A DNA stretch of 64,000 nt from Mercurialis annua (Eukaryota; Streptophyta; Magnoliopsida; Malpighiales; Euphorbiaceae): positions 23,696,201-23,760,200 of the forward strand of contig NC_065571.1 of the NCBI RefSeq assembly GCF_937616625.2. The letters run 5' to 3'. The notes below the pieces were generated by a model. It saw only the letters and a list, made by a program, of their open reading frames with translations. It was not told the origin of the DNA and ran no database searches. Shown piece by piece: positions 23,030 to 34,739 of the stretch. Position numbers and translations under genes: made by a program. Each line of letters opens with the position of its first letter. The stretch's first letter is position 1.

Positions 23030-26000
23030 GATTTCATCCGAGAAGTACATTATCCAGACTGGGTAGCAAACGTTGTCCTAGTCAAGAAGTCAAATGGGAA
23101 ATATCGAATGTGTGTGGATTTACTGACTTGAACAAAGTTTGTCCCAAAGACAGTTATCCGCTCCCAAGCATAGACCAGTTAGTAGACTCAACCGCATGCT
23201 ACCTCCTGTACAGTTTCATAGACGCAGCGCAAGGATACCATCAGATACCCATGGATAAAGAGGATCAATAGAAGATTTCCTTTGTAACAGACAAAGGGAC
23301 GTATTGCTACAACGTCATGCCATTTGGACTAAAGAATGCTGGAGCAACGTACCATAGATTGGTAAATTTCATATTCAAAGATCAATTAGGAAGGAACGTG
23401 GAAGCCTACATGGATGACATAATTGTAAAGAGCCTCACGGCGGAGACACACGCCTAAGACCTAGAAGAGACTTTCTCAGTCTTAAACAAATTCAGAATGA
23501 AGCTCAACCCAGCCAAGTGCGCCTTTGGAGTCAAAGCAGGCAAATTCCTAGGATACCTGATCAGCCAACGAGGAATAGAGGCTAACCCTGAGAAGGTCCG
23601 AGCCATAGCTGACATGAAGGCTTCGCAAAATATCCGAGAAGTACAGAAGTTAAATTGCCGCGTCACAGCACTGGGACGTTTCATCTCTTCATCAGCTAAA
23701 AAATGCTTGCCATTTTTTAAGCAACTAAGGAATATGAAAAAATTCACTTGGGATGAAGATTGCCAGAAAGCGTTTGAAAATCTGAAGTCTTTCCTGACTC
23801 AGCCGCCATTACTAAGTAGACCCATTGCAGGAGAAATGTTATATCTCTACCTCTCAGTAGGAAAAGAGACAATCGCTTCTGTTCTGGTCCGAGAAGAAGG
23901 GGAAGAACAGCAACCTATCTACTATGTCAGCAGAACGCTCAAAGGCGCAGAGCTCAACTACCCAACCATTGACAAATTGGCGTTAGCTGTGGTGGTTATA
24001 ACGAAAAAGCTCAAACCGTACTTCCAAGGGCACAGAGTCATTGTCCGAACAAATCAACCCCTGCGCAAGGCTCTCCATCGCCCAGAAACGTCTGGGAGAC
24101 TAGTAAGCTGGTCAGTGCAACTAGGAGAACATGATATCAGATACGAGCCAAGGAAGACGCTGAAGGCACAGGCACTGGCAGACTTCGTCGCAGAAATGAC
24201 GGAGAAACCACCGGACTCAGTCGCAGAGGACATAACCTGGAACCTGTTCGTGGATGGAGCCTCTAGTGAGCAAGGGGCAGGGGCCGGAATAGTATTACTC
24301 AGACCTCAGACGGTGGACATAGAGCATGCAGTACATTTAAAGTTCAAGGCTACCAACAACGTGGCAGTTATGCGAATACGCAAATATTTTTTCTATTGCA
24401 TAAACTTATTTAGATGCTCATGTCTTACCAATGATGTATAAAAATATGAGACCTTTCTAACAAGACTCACATTAGCGAAAGAAGTAAAAGCAGAAAAGCT
24501 AAGGGTCCATAGTGACTCCCAGCTGGTTACAAGCCAAATCTTGGACCAATTCCAAACAAAAGATGCCAACATGGCAAAATACATGGAAAGAGCAAAGGTG
24601 ATGCTGAAGGAAATAGAAAGGAACGGTGGGCAATGGGAAATAATCCCAATACTCAGAGAGAGAAACATGCGAGCAGACGCACTAGCAAAAGCAGCCGCGA
24701 CAAAAAGTCCCCTGTATCTCTCACTCTACATGAAAGAGGAGAGGATGAGTCCCATCATAGACGAGAAAGAAATTCTACCGATCACAGAGCTAGATCCTAG
24801 GATGCAACCCATTGTCGCATACATAAACGATGGAATAGTCCCAGAAGGAAGAGCAGCAACAGCCAAACTGGTACGAGTATCGTCTGTCTACTCCTTGATA
24901 GAAGGTACTTTGTACCGGTACTCGGTCACACACCCGTGGTCCAAATGCATTTCGGTAGAAGACGGAGCTTACGTACTAAAGGAGATCCACGAAGGAGAAT
25001 GTGGAGCACACGAGGGAGCAGTCACTGTTAGCAGGAAAGCACTACTCCAGGGATATTATTGGCCGACTATGAAGAAAGACGCAAAAGATATGGTGAAAAA
25101 ATGCGACAGATGCCAAAGATTTGGCACAATCATAAGAATCCCGGCAGCCCACCAGTCAGCAATTGGAAGTCCTTGGCCTTTCATGACATGAGGAGTGGAC
25201 ATACTAGGACCATTCACCCCAGCTCGAGGGCAAGTTAAGTTCATCGTAGTCGCGGTGGATCATTTCACCAAGTGGATATAAGTGCAACCAATGAGCACCA
25301 TAACGTCCCAGAAGATCATCAGGTGGCTTTCTAATGAAGTCATGAGCAGGTAAAATTTCAAAGTTATATAAATAAAATCCTTTAAAATAAAGGCATACTA
25401 ATACACAACAGGTTTGGGACACCACATACCCTAGTCACAGACAATGGGAAACAGTTCGATTGCGCCAAGTTTAGGGAATACTGCGCTGAACTGGGGATCA
25501 ACCTGAAGTTCACTTCCGTAGCACATTCGTAGACCAATGGACTCACCGAAGTCACCAATCGCACTATCCTATCGGCAATCAAGAAGAGGCTTGGAGACTT
25601 GAAAGGGATATGGGTAGATGAACTGTACCATGTCATATGGGCTTATAGAACAACTCCAGAAGGGCCAGAGGTTGTCCTTCCTGTTGAAATGGGAATGCCC
25701 ACACTCAGGGTACAAGTCATAGACGAAGAGCGCAACGAAGAAGCACTGAAGCTGTGCCTAGATCTGCTAGAAGAGAGAAGGCACCAAGCAGCCATACGCG
25801 CAAAAGCTTACCGCTGACAAATGACTAAGTATCATAATGCTAGAGTCAAGGAACGAAGTTTGTCAGAAGGAGACTTAGTCCTTAAAAAAGCTGAAATAGG
25901 GAAAGGAGCTGCAGGAGTGGGAAAGCTCGAACCTAACTGGGACGGTCCTTACCGAGTCACTGAAGTCGTAGGGAAGGGAGCATATAGAATAGCTCATTTA

Positions 26001-26060
26001 GAAGACACACCATTGCCTAGAACCTGGAATATCAAGAATTTGAAGGAATATTTCCAGTGA
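23030..26060 (+). pseudogene. Element C pol (RT to integrase)
   Basis: RT: PSIDQLVDST, MPFGLKNAGATYH, and YMDDII for the usual YVDD. The longest open stretch (23497-24441) spans the RT thumb, gypsy RNase H and the first part of the archaeal RNase H (FVDGASSEQGAGAG). It then enters a decayed intron remnant (24368-24442) with neither splice site intact. Integrase has GECGAHEG, CDRCQRFG, then a stop just before GVDILGPF (Trp to stop), a clean 62-bp intron, and VTDNGKQFD and LTEVTNRTIL. About 17 residues are deleted near TTPEGPEVV. The C-terminal domain (25821-26060) is open. Stops lie at about 23269, 23456, 25190 and 25279. Inactive. Confidence 0.88.
25350..25411 (+). other. Intron in integrase core of C
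   Basis: 62 bp: GAGCAG|GTAAAATTTC...CTAATACACAACAG|GTTTGG. Splicing joins EVMSR to FGTPHTLVTDNGKQFD. The retained intron stops at once, since GTAA supplies an in-frame TAA. Confidence 0.85.
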
Positions 26061-26337
26061 AAGATGTAACAAACGAATAATGAATAAAGTTGCATCTCGT
26101 ATTCTTTCTATTTTTAACATATCTGTCAAATTATCATGCATGACCATGACTCAGTAGAAAGACCCAATGAAAAGCAAACGAAAACGACATTCATAAAGTA
26201 GCGCAAATGTTCAGAAATACCAGAAAGGAGAGTTTCCCATGAAACCCTCCAAGCAAAAGAAAACAAACGAACAGAAGTACTATAACAAAAGTAGTACAGA
26301 AATTAGAAAGCTAGCTAAAGGCCCAATACACGACCAA

Positions 26338-28401
26338 TTACACTTCCTCTGGACGGGTCGCTCCCTCCTTTGGACCAATCGTATCTTCTGGAATCTTATC
26401 CTCCACGTTCTCCTCGGCTAAGTCAGAGGCTAAGGGATCTTGATCCTGAGCATTCAAAAGATGAGAGTCCTTGACTAAAACCAAAGCTGTCTCTGTCGCA
26501 GAGGTTTTACCCAAGGGTCCCTTGTCGCTACAAACATCTGGGTCAAAACTCGATGACTTCTCATCAGGATCTATGGCATCTCTCACAATATCACTGATAA
26601 CATCAAAAGGAAGCACCTGTGACACAGGCAATCCAGCCTTCTTAGCAGCCACCTTAGCCGCAACACGCTGACCCAAAGCCCGGAGATCAATTGAAAGAAA
26701 TTTGTTGATGTCATAATCTGGATAATCCACGAACTATCTTGATCACCATGGCGCAAAAGTCAGTCAAGCATCCACTCATGTAAATGTTCGCATCTCTCTT
26801 GTTGTTTTGCTGCTCTTAAGTCAACCTCTCACATGAAGCCTGAAGTTGTAACTGGCTAGCTTCATGATCAGAAATCTTCTTTTCTAGGATCTTAACACGA
26901 TCCAGAGCTGTTTGATTCTGCTTGTTCAGCTTCATCCTCTCCGCAGACATAGAGTCTCGTAACAGGGTCATTTCTTTCTCATGCCTCAACTCCAACGACG
27001 CAGTCTCCTCCACCTTGCGACGAACTAGGGCATTTCCTTGAATAAGCTGAAAATAGAAATACTAAATAAGAGAAAAAAGAACACACAAAAAAAGACACGC
27101 CAAAGAGTCACAAAAGAAAGAAACAACAAAAAATGATTACATGCAGCAAGGCAGAATCGATCCGGTCACAAGCACCAGACCCAGTACAACTGTCCCAAAC
27201 TTCCATGTCCTTCGGAAATTGCACAAATTGAGAAAATAAAGAAGACACCTCAGGGGAAGAAACAGACAACCCCTCAACGTTTTGCTCCAACCATTCCCTA
27301 GGATTAGGACATGAATCCAAGTTCTTCTTAAGACGTTTTGCAAACCCCTGTCTGGTCCGGTCACGAATATCGTGCCCTTTCTTACTAGAAGAAGGGGGCA
27401 ATTCGGACTCAATACTCTTCTCAATCTTCACAGTTGGGGGAGGAGGCAGTAACAACGAAGCAGGCCGAGACCCAGTGATAACGGCTGAGTCATCGTCAAA
27501 GGAAAGAGTCAAAGCATCCAAGAAATCATCCCCCATTCTTGCAAAGGCAATATGGATAAATTAACATTCAATCATGACAAAGGCAAATAAAAGACTAACA
27601 AGAAGCATACCCTGAGACGCAGACGTCAAATCTACAAAAGATAGGGGTGAAGGAGAACGGCAAGACTGAGATAGTGTACCATCACTCTCAAGAGGCCCCT
27701 CAGTCACAGTATGAGGAGGCAACTCAATATGAGGAAACTTACGATAAAGGTATTTATCAACTAAGTCACAACAGTTGAATAAACGGGACTGGCATCATCT
27801 ACTAAGGAGTCTATTGCTTCTGAGTCAGTAGCACAAAGTGGGGAAAAAGAGAGGGATTTAGAGTCATCGACCCAATCAGAGGGAAAATCAGCGAAAGCAC
27901 TATCATGACCCACAACAAAGAAGGAACGCTGCCAACGTTTAGTAATTTTAGGCAAAGCATCAATCAGACGCTTACCTCGATGAGCAGCCAAACGATGGTA
28001 AAATTCATTACTCCTACGAGTTATAAAGAAAAGCTCGTTCAAAAGACCCAAATAAGGAACCAAACCCTTGTCACAGATTAACTCAATAAAGCAACACAAG
28101 ACTCGAATCGCATTCGGATGGATCTGACCTAAGGGAATCCCATACTCCTTAACAAAAGACTCGATCAAAGGATCCAAAGGGAAACGGAACCTGTAATGGA
28201 ACTGTTCTCTATAGATGACTACTTTCCCATCACCCACATCCTCAGTGGCACTCATACGAGCGCCGCCGGAATCCCATAGTCATCACGAATTTCACCCAAA
28301 GACTCTCTATCAACATTAGTAACAAACGAACTTAAAGAATTACGATAATCAACGGCAGCGCCGGACGAAGGAAGAGACACAGAAGACCTAGTACGCGTCA
28401 T
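26338..28401 (-). pseudogene. Element C antisense gene, three exons
   Basis: Exon 1 is 28401-27611 (starts MTRTRSSVSLPSSGAAVDYR), intron 1 is 27610-27539 with donor GTATGC but acceptor AG mutated to AA, exon 2 is 27538-27141 (398 bp, MGDDFLDALTLSFDDD), intron 2 is 27140-27047 (GTAATC...TTCAG), exon 3 is 27046-26338. Exon 1 holds the same domain as in B (GQIHPNAIRVLCCFIEL, KRLIDALPKITKRWQRSFFV); a deletion near 28255 shifts its frame. Exon 3 is a coiled coil (EKEMTLLRDSMSAERMKLNK) and then an acidic tail ending IGPKEGATRPEEV. A stop near 26817 and a frameshift near 26735 break it. Function unknown. Confidence 0.8.
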
Positions 28402-28559
28402 AGCCAGTACGAAAAATCAAGAAAGAAGATGAAACTTACCTGGAAACCTTAAGGAAGAACTAAGGCGAAAAGTAAAAATGGCGACGAAGAAAAGCAAAGA
28501 AATTTTTGAAATAATCAGTGAAAGCCAAAGTAAAAGAAAACGGGAAGAAAAGTGAAGAG

Positions 28560-28567
28560 ATTTAAAG
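28560..28567 (-). promoter_or_regulatory. Putative TATA box of the C antisense gene
   Basis: Minus strand CTTTAAAT, about 160 bp before the ATG at 28401; same motif and spacing class as in B, D and F. Confidence 0.5.
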
Positions 28568-28783
28568 AAGGATCTAGGTAACCGCGACAACAGTTACTAA
28601 GATAGAAACGTGGCGGACATTCAGGAGCATGAAATGATGGCAGTTTAAATTTTGAAAAACAAAATTGAAAAGACAATTGAAGAGGCAATTACTCCTAACG
28701 GATAAAAAGAAAAAGGCACAGCGCGAAACAGGCCCAGAAATGGCCCAGAACAACAAACATAAATGCTTGAAAGATACAATCTT

Positions 28784-28798
28784 GTGGGGAGGGACTAA
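28784..28798 (+). other. Element C polypurine tract
   Basis: GTGGGGAGGGACTAA immediately before the 3' LTR; identical in F. Confidence 0.85.
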
Positions 28799-29213
28799 TG
28801 ATGGATATCACGCCTGAAACAGTACCAGAAGACTGCAACAAGACGCAGGTCACAAACAATAAGACCAGTCGCAGGTCCCTGACCCATAATCCAACAGTAA
28901 CCAACTGGTAACGCGGTTAAGTTAGTCCTCCCTAAAGATCAGGGATAAGGACAAAGAACCGCTCATCATAACGAGAAGATGAGATCAGAATAAATGAGAA
29001 GACTCCTAACACATCACAAGGAATGTGATGTATATATAAACTGAGTCCCAAGTCAGTTAAACCCCAATTTCACTCATATTCATTCTCAACACTACTCCAA
29101 TCTATCTGACTTAGGCATCAGAGGGTATTCGAGCCAACACCGGCTCGAATCCTTCTAACCTATTTTTCTTTGTAGGTTGGATCAAACCAGGACCGGCAGT
29201 TCAAGAACCATTA
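28799..29213 (+). mobile_element. Element C 3' LTR
   Basis: 415 bp from TGATGGATATCAC to AAGAACCATTA, about 90% alike to the F LTRs. A perfect hairpin (arms TTCGAGCC and GGCTCGAA) is at 29128-29149. Confidence 0.9.
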
Positions 29214-30279
29214 ATGTTGAATAACCAAAATTTTGTTTTCTTTTTTTCTTTCTTTTTTGAAACGTTTTCTTCAATTCTCTTTTGGTTTTCTTCTTTACTT
29301 TTTTTTCTTTCTTGATTTCCTTACTTAATGCCTAAGTGAATTCCATGTATTTTCTTGTGATCTTTTGTTCAAATTTATCTCATAGGGTTGTAAAAAGTGG
29401 GAAAATAAAAGAAAGAAAAAAGTGGTGAAAACACGTGTGTATATAACAATAAAAGGCTTGACACAAAATTGTTTAAACCTAAAGGGAAAAAGGGTAGTAT
29501 TTTTAAGTGGGAATAAGAAATGTGTTATCTAAGTGTCTAAATCATGTTCATGTCATCACCTATTTCAAATAGTCTCAAATTGATTTACAATTACAAGTTC
29601 TAGCAAATAAGCAACAAGTAGCACACTAAAAAAAAGTTTAAGGCTCAAAATTCCTCACATTCTCAAATGTAGTTTGATAAACAATAAACATGTGGTTGAT
29701 CTTTCAAAATTTCTAAAAGATCAAATAAATTTAAGCAACTTAACGTTGATAAAAATTGAAATATTTGGATATCTTTAAATCGTAAGTAATAGAATATTTT
29801 GTGCTCAAGTGTTATGTTAAATGCTAATGTAAGAAATTAACACAACAACAAGCTCATGATTCCAATTAAATAACTCAACAAGCCAAAAATAACACAATTT
29901 CAAGTTTTACAACGATATTTAATCATATTTTCAAGAAAAAAAACGTCAAAATTTTTTTACTTTTAGAAAAACGTAAAACTAAGCATAAAAATAGACTAAA
30001 ACTCAAAGCTAATGCAATTTTAAAAACTAAAAACAGAAAATAAAAAAAATCCTAATGTAAATAACTAATGCCTAGAAACTTAAATATCACATTTTCCTCA
30101 ATACATAAATTTACGAAATCAAGTAAGAGAAAAAAAAGATTGCTTCCCTAGTGTGCACCCTAGTTGATGTATCTTCTCAATTTGATGACTTTGATCTTCA
30201 TTTTTACATTAGTCATTATTTCTTTTCAATAGTGATTTATAAAATAGACATCAAAAACTTCAAGATAATAATGTGAAGG
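29214..30279 (-). mobile_element. Interrupted internal region of element H
   Basis: AT-rich, without a reading frame over 60 codons. It joins 58777 onward across the F insertion (F's target duplication is GAAGG on this side and TAAGG on the other). The continuation leads to H's small frame, primer site and LTR, so this is taken as H internal sequence. Nothing else is recognisable. Confidence 0.45.
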
Positions 30280-30506
30280 TGATGCATATCACACCCGAAA
30301 TAGTACCAGAAGACAGCTGGAAGACTCATGTCATAGACGATAAAAACCAGTCATAGGTCCCTGACCCAGTACCCATCTGTAACTAACAAAGTAAGCGGAT
30401 AAGCTAGTTATCCCAGAAAATCAGGGATAATTACAGAAGATAACTCATCATAACAAGAAGATGAGCTCAGAATAAAGGAGAAGACTCCTAACGTATTACA
30501 AACAAC

Positions 30507-30592
<86 letters not shown>

Positions 30593-30761
30593 GACCTAAG
30601 TCAGGTAAACCCTAATTTCACTCATATTCACTCACAACTTCACTCCAATCTATCTGACTTAGGCATCGGAGGGTATTCGATCCAACACCGGCTCAAATCC
30701 TTCTAACCTATTTTCTCTTGTACGTTGGATCAGACTCAGACCGGCTGTTCAAGAACCATTA
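30280..30761 (+). mobile_element. Element F 5' LTR
   Basis: 482 bp, TGATGCATATCAC...AAGAACCATTA. It is ~70 bp longer than the 3' LTR (413 bp) because a (TA)n run at 30513-30590 replaces a short TATATA there. Both hairpin arms have a substitution (TTCGATCC, GGCTCAAA). Confidence 0.92.
30513..30590. repeat. (TA)n expansion within the F 5' LTR
   Basis: About 39 TA units at the site where the F 3' LTR has only GTATATATG. The expansion arose after insertion and lies where the LTR's TATA box is expected. Confidence 0.92.
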
Positions 30762-30779
30762 TTTGGCGCCGTCTGTGGG
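30762..30779 (+). other. Element F primer-binding site
   Basis: TTTGGCGCCGTCTGTGGG directly after the LTR. Confidence 0.85.
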
Positions 30780-30838
30780 AACGATCAATTCGTTTTCTAC
30801 GTAAAAAAAATTCTTAATTTTGGTTTCTTGCCGAGAAG

Positions 30839-32587
30839 ATGAATAATGAGGGAGAACCACCACCGCCAAGAGTGGTCACAACGATAGGAGCTTTACCCGT
30901 AAGCAGCGGATTAACCCTTCTTTCTGTCGCCAGCACCGGAGGAAGAGTTGCACCAGGAATCAATCTTATTCCACCGGCAACTAGTGTGCCGTACAATATT
31001 ACACCACCACCCCGTAGGAGAGGAGTCCCAGGACAAACGCAATCACCATGGGGTTATTACAATCTTCAATATCAAGCACTAGGGACGTACCCGCAGCCAG
31101 GATGTTACCCACCGTATGTGCCGCAAGGCGCACCTTAACCACCACTTTACCATGAAGCATTAATGAAAAGTGTTAATGATCTTCAGGATTATCTGGGACT
31201 GGCAAAACAGTCTGCGGAGGGACATGCAGCGAAGGAGGCACAACCTACAGATAAAGCCCAAGTGGGGAGACACAGACCTGAAGCCCTGACGCAGAGAAGG
31301 AGAACTGGGGAGGAAGGCTCACGAAGAGGCCAATCTGAACCAGTACCTCAACGGAAAGACGCAGGCAAAGGGAGAGCAGATGCCCCTCCGCGAGAAAAAG
31401 AAAGAGACTTGGGAAATAAAGAGAAATACATGGGTACAGAAGCACTTAAAAGCAATCGAATCCATATCGACGATGAAAAACTATCCAAGGAAGCCATCTC
31501 GGGGCAGAAGAAGAAGAAGGTCCTAGAGAAAGACAGAGAGTGTCACTCCTCCAACAAAAGAAGAGGAGCAGAAGAGCAAATAGACATTGATGAGAAAATC
31601 AACAACGCCATGAGAAAATTTCGGAACTAAAGAAAGGGAGAAGACGAAGACTCCCCTCTCAAATCTGAAATCCAACTGGTACGATTCCCCTCAAGGTTTA
31701 AATTACCAATATTTGATTCTTTTTATGGAACAGGAGACCCGAAGAGCCACATTTCCAAGTTCAAAACAATCATAATGCTACAAGACGTTACAGATCCCAT
31801 GCTCTGTAGAGTGTTCCCTGCGACGCTGCAAGGGTCGGCACAAAAGTGGTACTCACATCTCAAAGCTGGCTCAATCGGGTCCTTTTCTGATTTGGCCACA
31901 GGATACAAAGCACGCTTCAGAACCAACATCCCAATGCAAAAAAGTTCCAGCGACTTGAGGAAATGTAACCAAGGAGACTAGGAGACGTTGAAAACTTTTA
32001 TGGAAAGATTCAACAAAGAGGCGGTCCAAATTGAGAATTTGAACCACGATACAGCCATAGAAGCCATGAAGATAGGGACTCGATTTGAAGAACTCTGAGA
32101 TAAAATCCTGATGAAAAAGCCCACCACCTTCCAGGACTTAATGTTGATAGCACACAAGTACGTGGAACTAGATGAAGCAAGGAGAACTTTAACCAAGCAG
32201 TCAGAGACAGTGAAACAAGAAAACTCCAAATATCGAGGAAAGAAAGAAGAGGAGAGACCTCGCACGCAGAGATTCAGAGGATTGAGCAGACCATATGATT
32301 TCACCCCACTGAACCGAGCCCCATTCTACATACTCAGCTGGATGAAGCAAAACCGGGTGATGTTCAATACCCCCAGGAGAATGGATCCAGATAAAGAACG
32401 AGACAAGAGGAAGTACTGTCGCTTCAACGAAGGCTATGGCCATGATACAGACCGGTGCTGGGACCTGAAAAGAGAGATAGAACAGCTAATCCAATCCGGA
32501 GTGCTAAGGAAATTCGTCCATGAAAAGACAGGAGAAAAAAAGGAAGGGAGACATCGCAGAAAAAGAAGAACAGAACAAGAAAGCTAA
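30839..32587 (+). pseudogene. Element F gag
   Basis: Starts MNNEGEPPPPRVVTT at 30839. Proline-rich N-terminus, SPWGYYNLQYQA, then a stop at 31138 (Leu to stop) before PPLYHEALMKSVNDLQDYL. A charged linker follows, and the capsid from about 31685 (RFKLPIFDSFYGTGDPKSH, GSAQKWYSHLKAGSIGSF). C-terminal finger CRFNEGYGHDTDRC (Cx2Hx4Hx4C). Stops at about 31630, 31980 and 32098. The frame then passes to the protease region by a shift near 32560. Confidence 0.87.
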
Positions 32588-32988
32588 AGAGGTAGCAGGA
32601 GTAATACATGTCATTGATGGGGGCGAGCCCTATAGAAACTCTCAAAAGAAGAAAAGGAACAGACGAGGATCTGCGACAATCTTTGCAATTGAAAGAAAAA
32701 TAACTCAAGAAGTTTCATTCGGTCCGGAAGATGGAGGACACGTACGAGGACCTCACAATGACGCATTGGTAATAGAAGCAGTGATACGAAATCATCTGGT
32801 CAAGCGGATCTTGATAGATGAAGGAAGTTATGTGAACTTGTTAACCCTAGAAGAATTCAAAGAGATGAAAGGATCTGTCACAGACTTACAAAAAGCGTCT
32901 ATCCCACTCATCGGGCTGGGAGGAAAGCCGATTCGATTAGAGGGAACCATGAACCTGTATGTAGAGCTAGGAGAGAAGACTGAAGGAC

Positions 32989-33934
32989 TGTTAGTGATAT
33001 TAACTAGGTCAATCATGTTTGACCATGTTTTGACTTTATCATTTTATTATTTATTGATTGGCAGTTTTTATTATTTTATATTAATTATTAAAATACTTGA
33101 ATGGTTAATTCTTTCTAAGGTCATCATGTATGTGACTTGATAGTAGAACTCTTAGGTTTTATAAAAGAATTATATATACCATCTATCCCTAGTCTTAATA
33201 GAACATTGAGACTAGTATGATGTTGACTGATGATTATGTTTTACTAATCATGTATATGAGATATTAAGTCAAATCATAGGTGCTATTTGAGAAATAAGGC
33301 ACTGGATGACCCACTATGAGAATACTACATAGATCACTGTCATAAGTAGTTCTCATTACAGTTCTATTAGTATAATCCTTTGACCTTGAAATCATCATGG
33401 ATTTCTACATAGCTATTTCATATTTTGATACAGTCTTACATTATCTTTAACAAGATAATGGAATAGATTGTCATTGGATATGAAAGTAACTATGTGAGAA
33501 ATGTGAGTGACTGAGAAGGAATTTGTCCCTCATTTATTTGAGTAAGATATTTATGGGCCCTTTGAAGAAGATAGACTGAAGGAAATGCATGGCCATGCTA
33601 AATGAATTGATAAAGAGTTATCATTTTAAGTCTTCTTAGAATCAAGAAACTAATGATTGAATATTATAAGGATGACAGGACTATGTCTTATATTCAATCT
33701 GGATATCGAGAGACAAAGGGATTAAAATATTATTGTAAATGGTTAAATTGGATTGTCGATATTCGTATAACTTGGGTAGTCATAATGTCTTACTAGAGGC
33801 TACTTATGACTTGTGGGCTGAAATAGGGATTTCGGGCCTACTGCCAACGTTATATGAACCTACAGGGTCGCACACTAAGAACAGGCCCAAAACAGTTATG
33901 GGTTGTACAAGCCCAATGTGATTAAGTGATTAAT

Positions 33935-34021
<87 letters not shown>

Positions 34022-34566
34022 TATATATTAATTTGAAATTTAAGGATAAGTGTTTTCCTTAATTTATTATTTTTTGAAGATAATAAATATAATTAATTAA
34101 TATATATGGATGATCATCAAAAAGGAGTTTTTGATAAACATAAACTCGTAAGAGTTGCAATGAGATTGAAATACGAATTTGTCTCAAACCCTAGTGTTGT
34201 TGTATGACTATAAATACACATTAAGAAATAGGTTTGAGAATCACGAAATTCATTATTCACTAAATCACTAAAATTTGAAATTGCTTGTGAAGCAATAGTG
34301 CTAGCACACAAGCACTAGTTTTGGCTAAGGTCTGTTCGTCTGGATACTCGTAAAAGACGCATTCTTTTGGGGGCATTTCTAATCCGAGGCCAGGTATCAC
34401 CAAAGTGAACCACCTCCTTCCTTCCTACATTGATATTGGATTCGACATACAAGTAAGTATTAATTCTAATGTTAATCTATTTATTCGAATTACATGGATC
34501 TTGATTTGGGTTTTAGATAAAAAAAATTTGAAATTTCGCTGCGTTAAGAACCTAGAAAACCCAACA
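32989..34566. mobile_element. Solo Ty1/copia-type LTR inside F
   Basis: 1578 bp starting TGTTAGTG and ending CCCAACA, flanked by AGGAC (32984-32988) and ACGAC (34567-34571), a 5-bp duplication with one mismatch. No internal genes. The first half holds (TA)n at about 33938-34015; a TATA-like CTATAAATACAC is at about 34209. Ends and 5-bp duplication fit copia, but the family was not confirmed. The 60-codon frame at 33739 is fortuitous. Confidence 0.75.
33938..34015. repeat. (TA)n microsatellite
   Basis: About 38 TA units inside the solo LTR. Confidence 0.95.
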
Positions 34567-34739
34567 ACGACTACTTAAGAAACTACATGCCCAGTTTAAT
34601 ATGGTGGATTTACCTTTAGCAGATAACGAAATCTTTGGTAGACCATTCTTATACCAATCAAGCGCAGTAATTAGCATCAGGTTATTAACCTTAAAGATAC
34701 CCACCTCAGAAGGTACGGTAGTAGTAAGGGGAAGCCAAG

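Larger units (their letters stand above)
23030..29213 (+). mobile_element. Element C: 5'-truncated Tat retrotransposon
   Basis: Starts abruptly inside pol at the RT entry (FIREVHYPDWVANVV), so 5' LTR, gag and protease are missing. RT through integrase, the antisense gene, polypurine tract and 3' LTR are present. The LTR is of subfamily 2 (TGATGGATATCAC), shared with F. With the 5' end lost, no target duplication can be tested. Confidence 0.9.
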
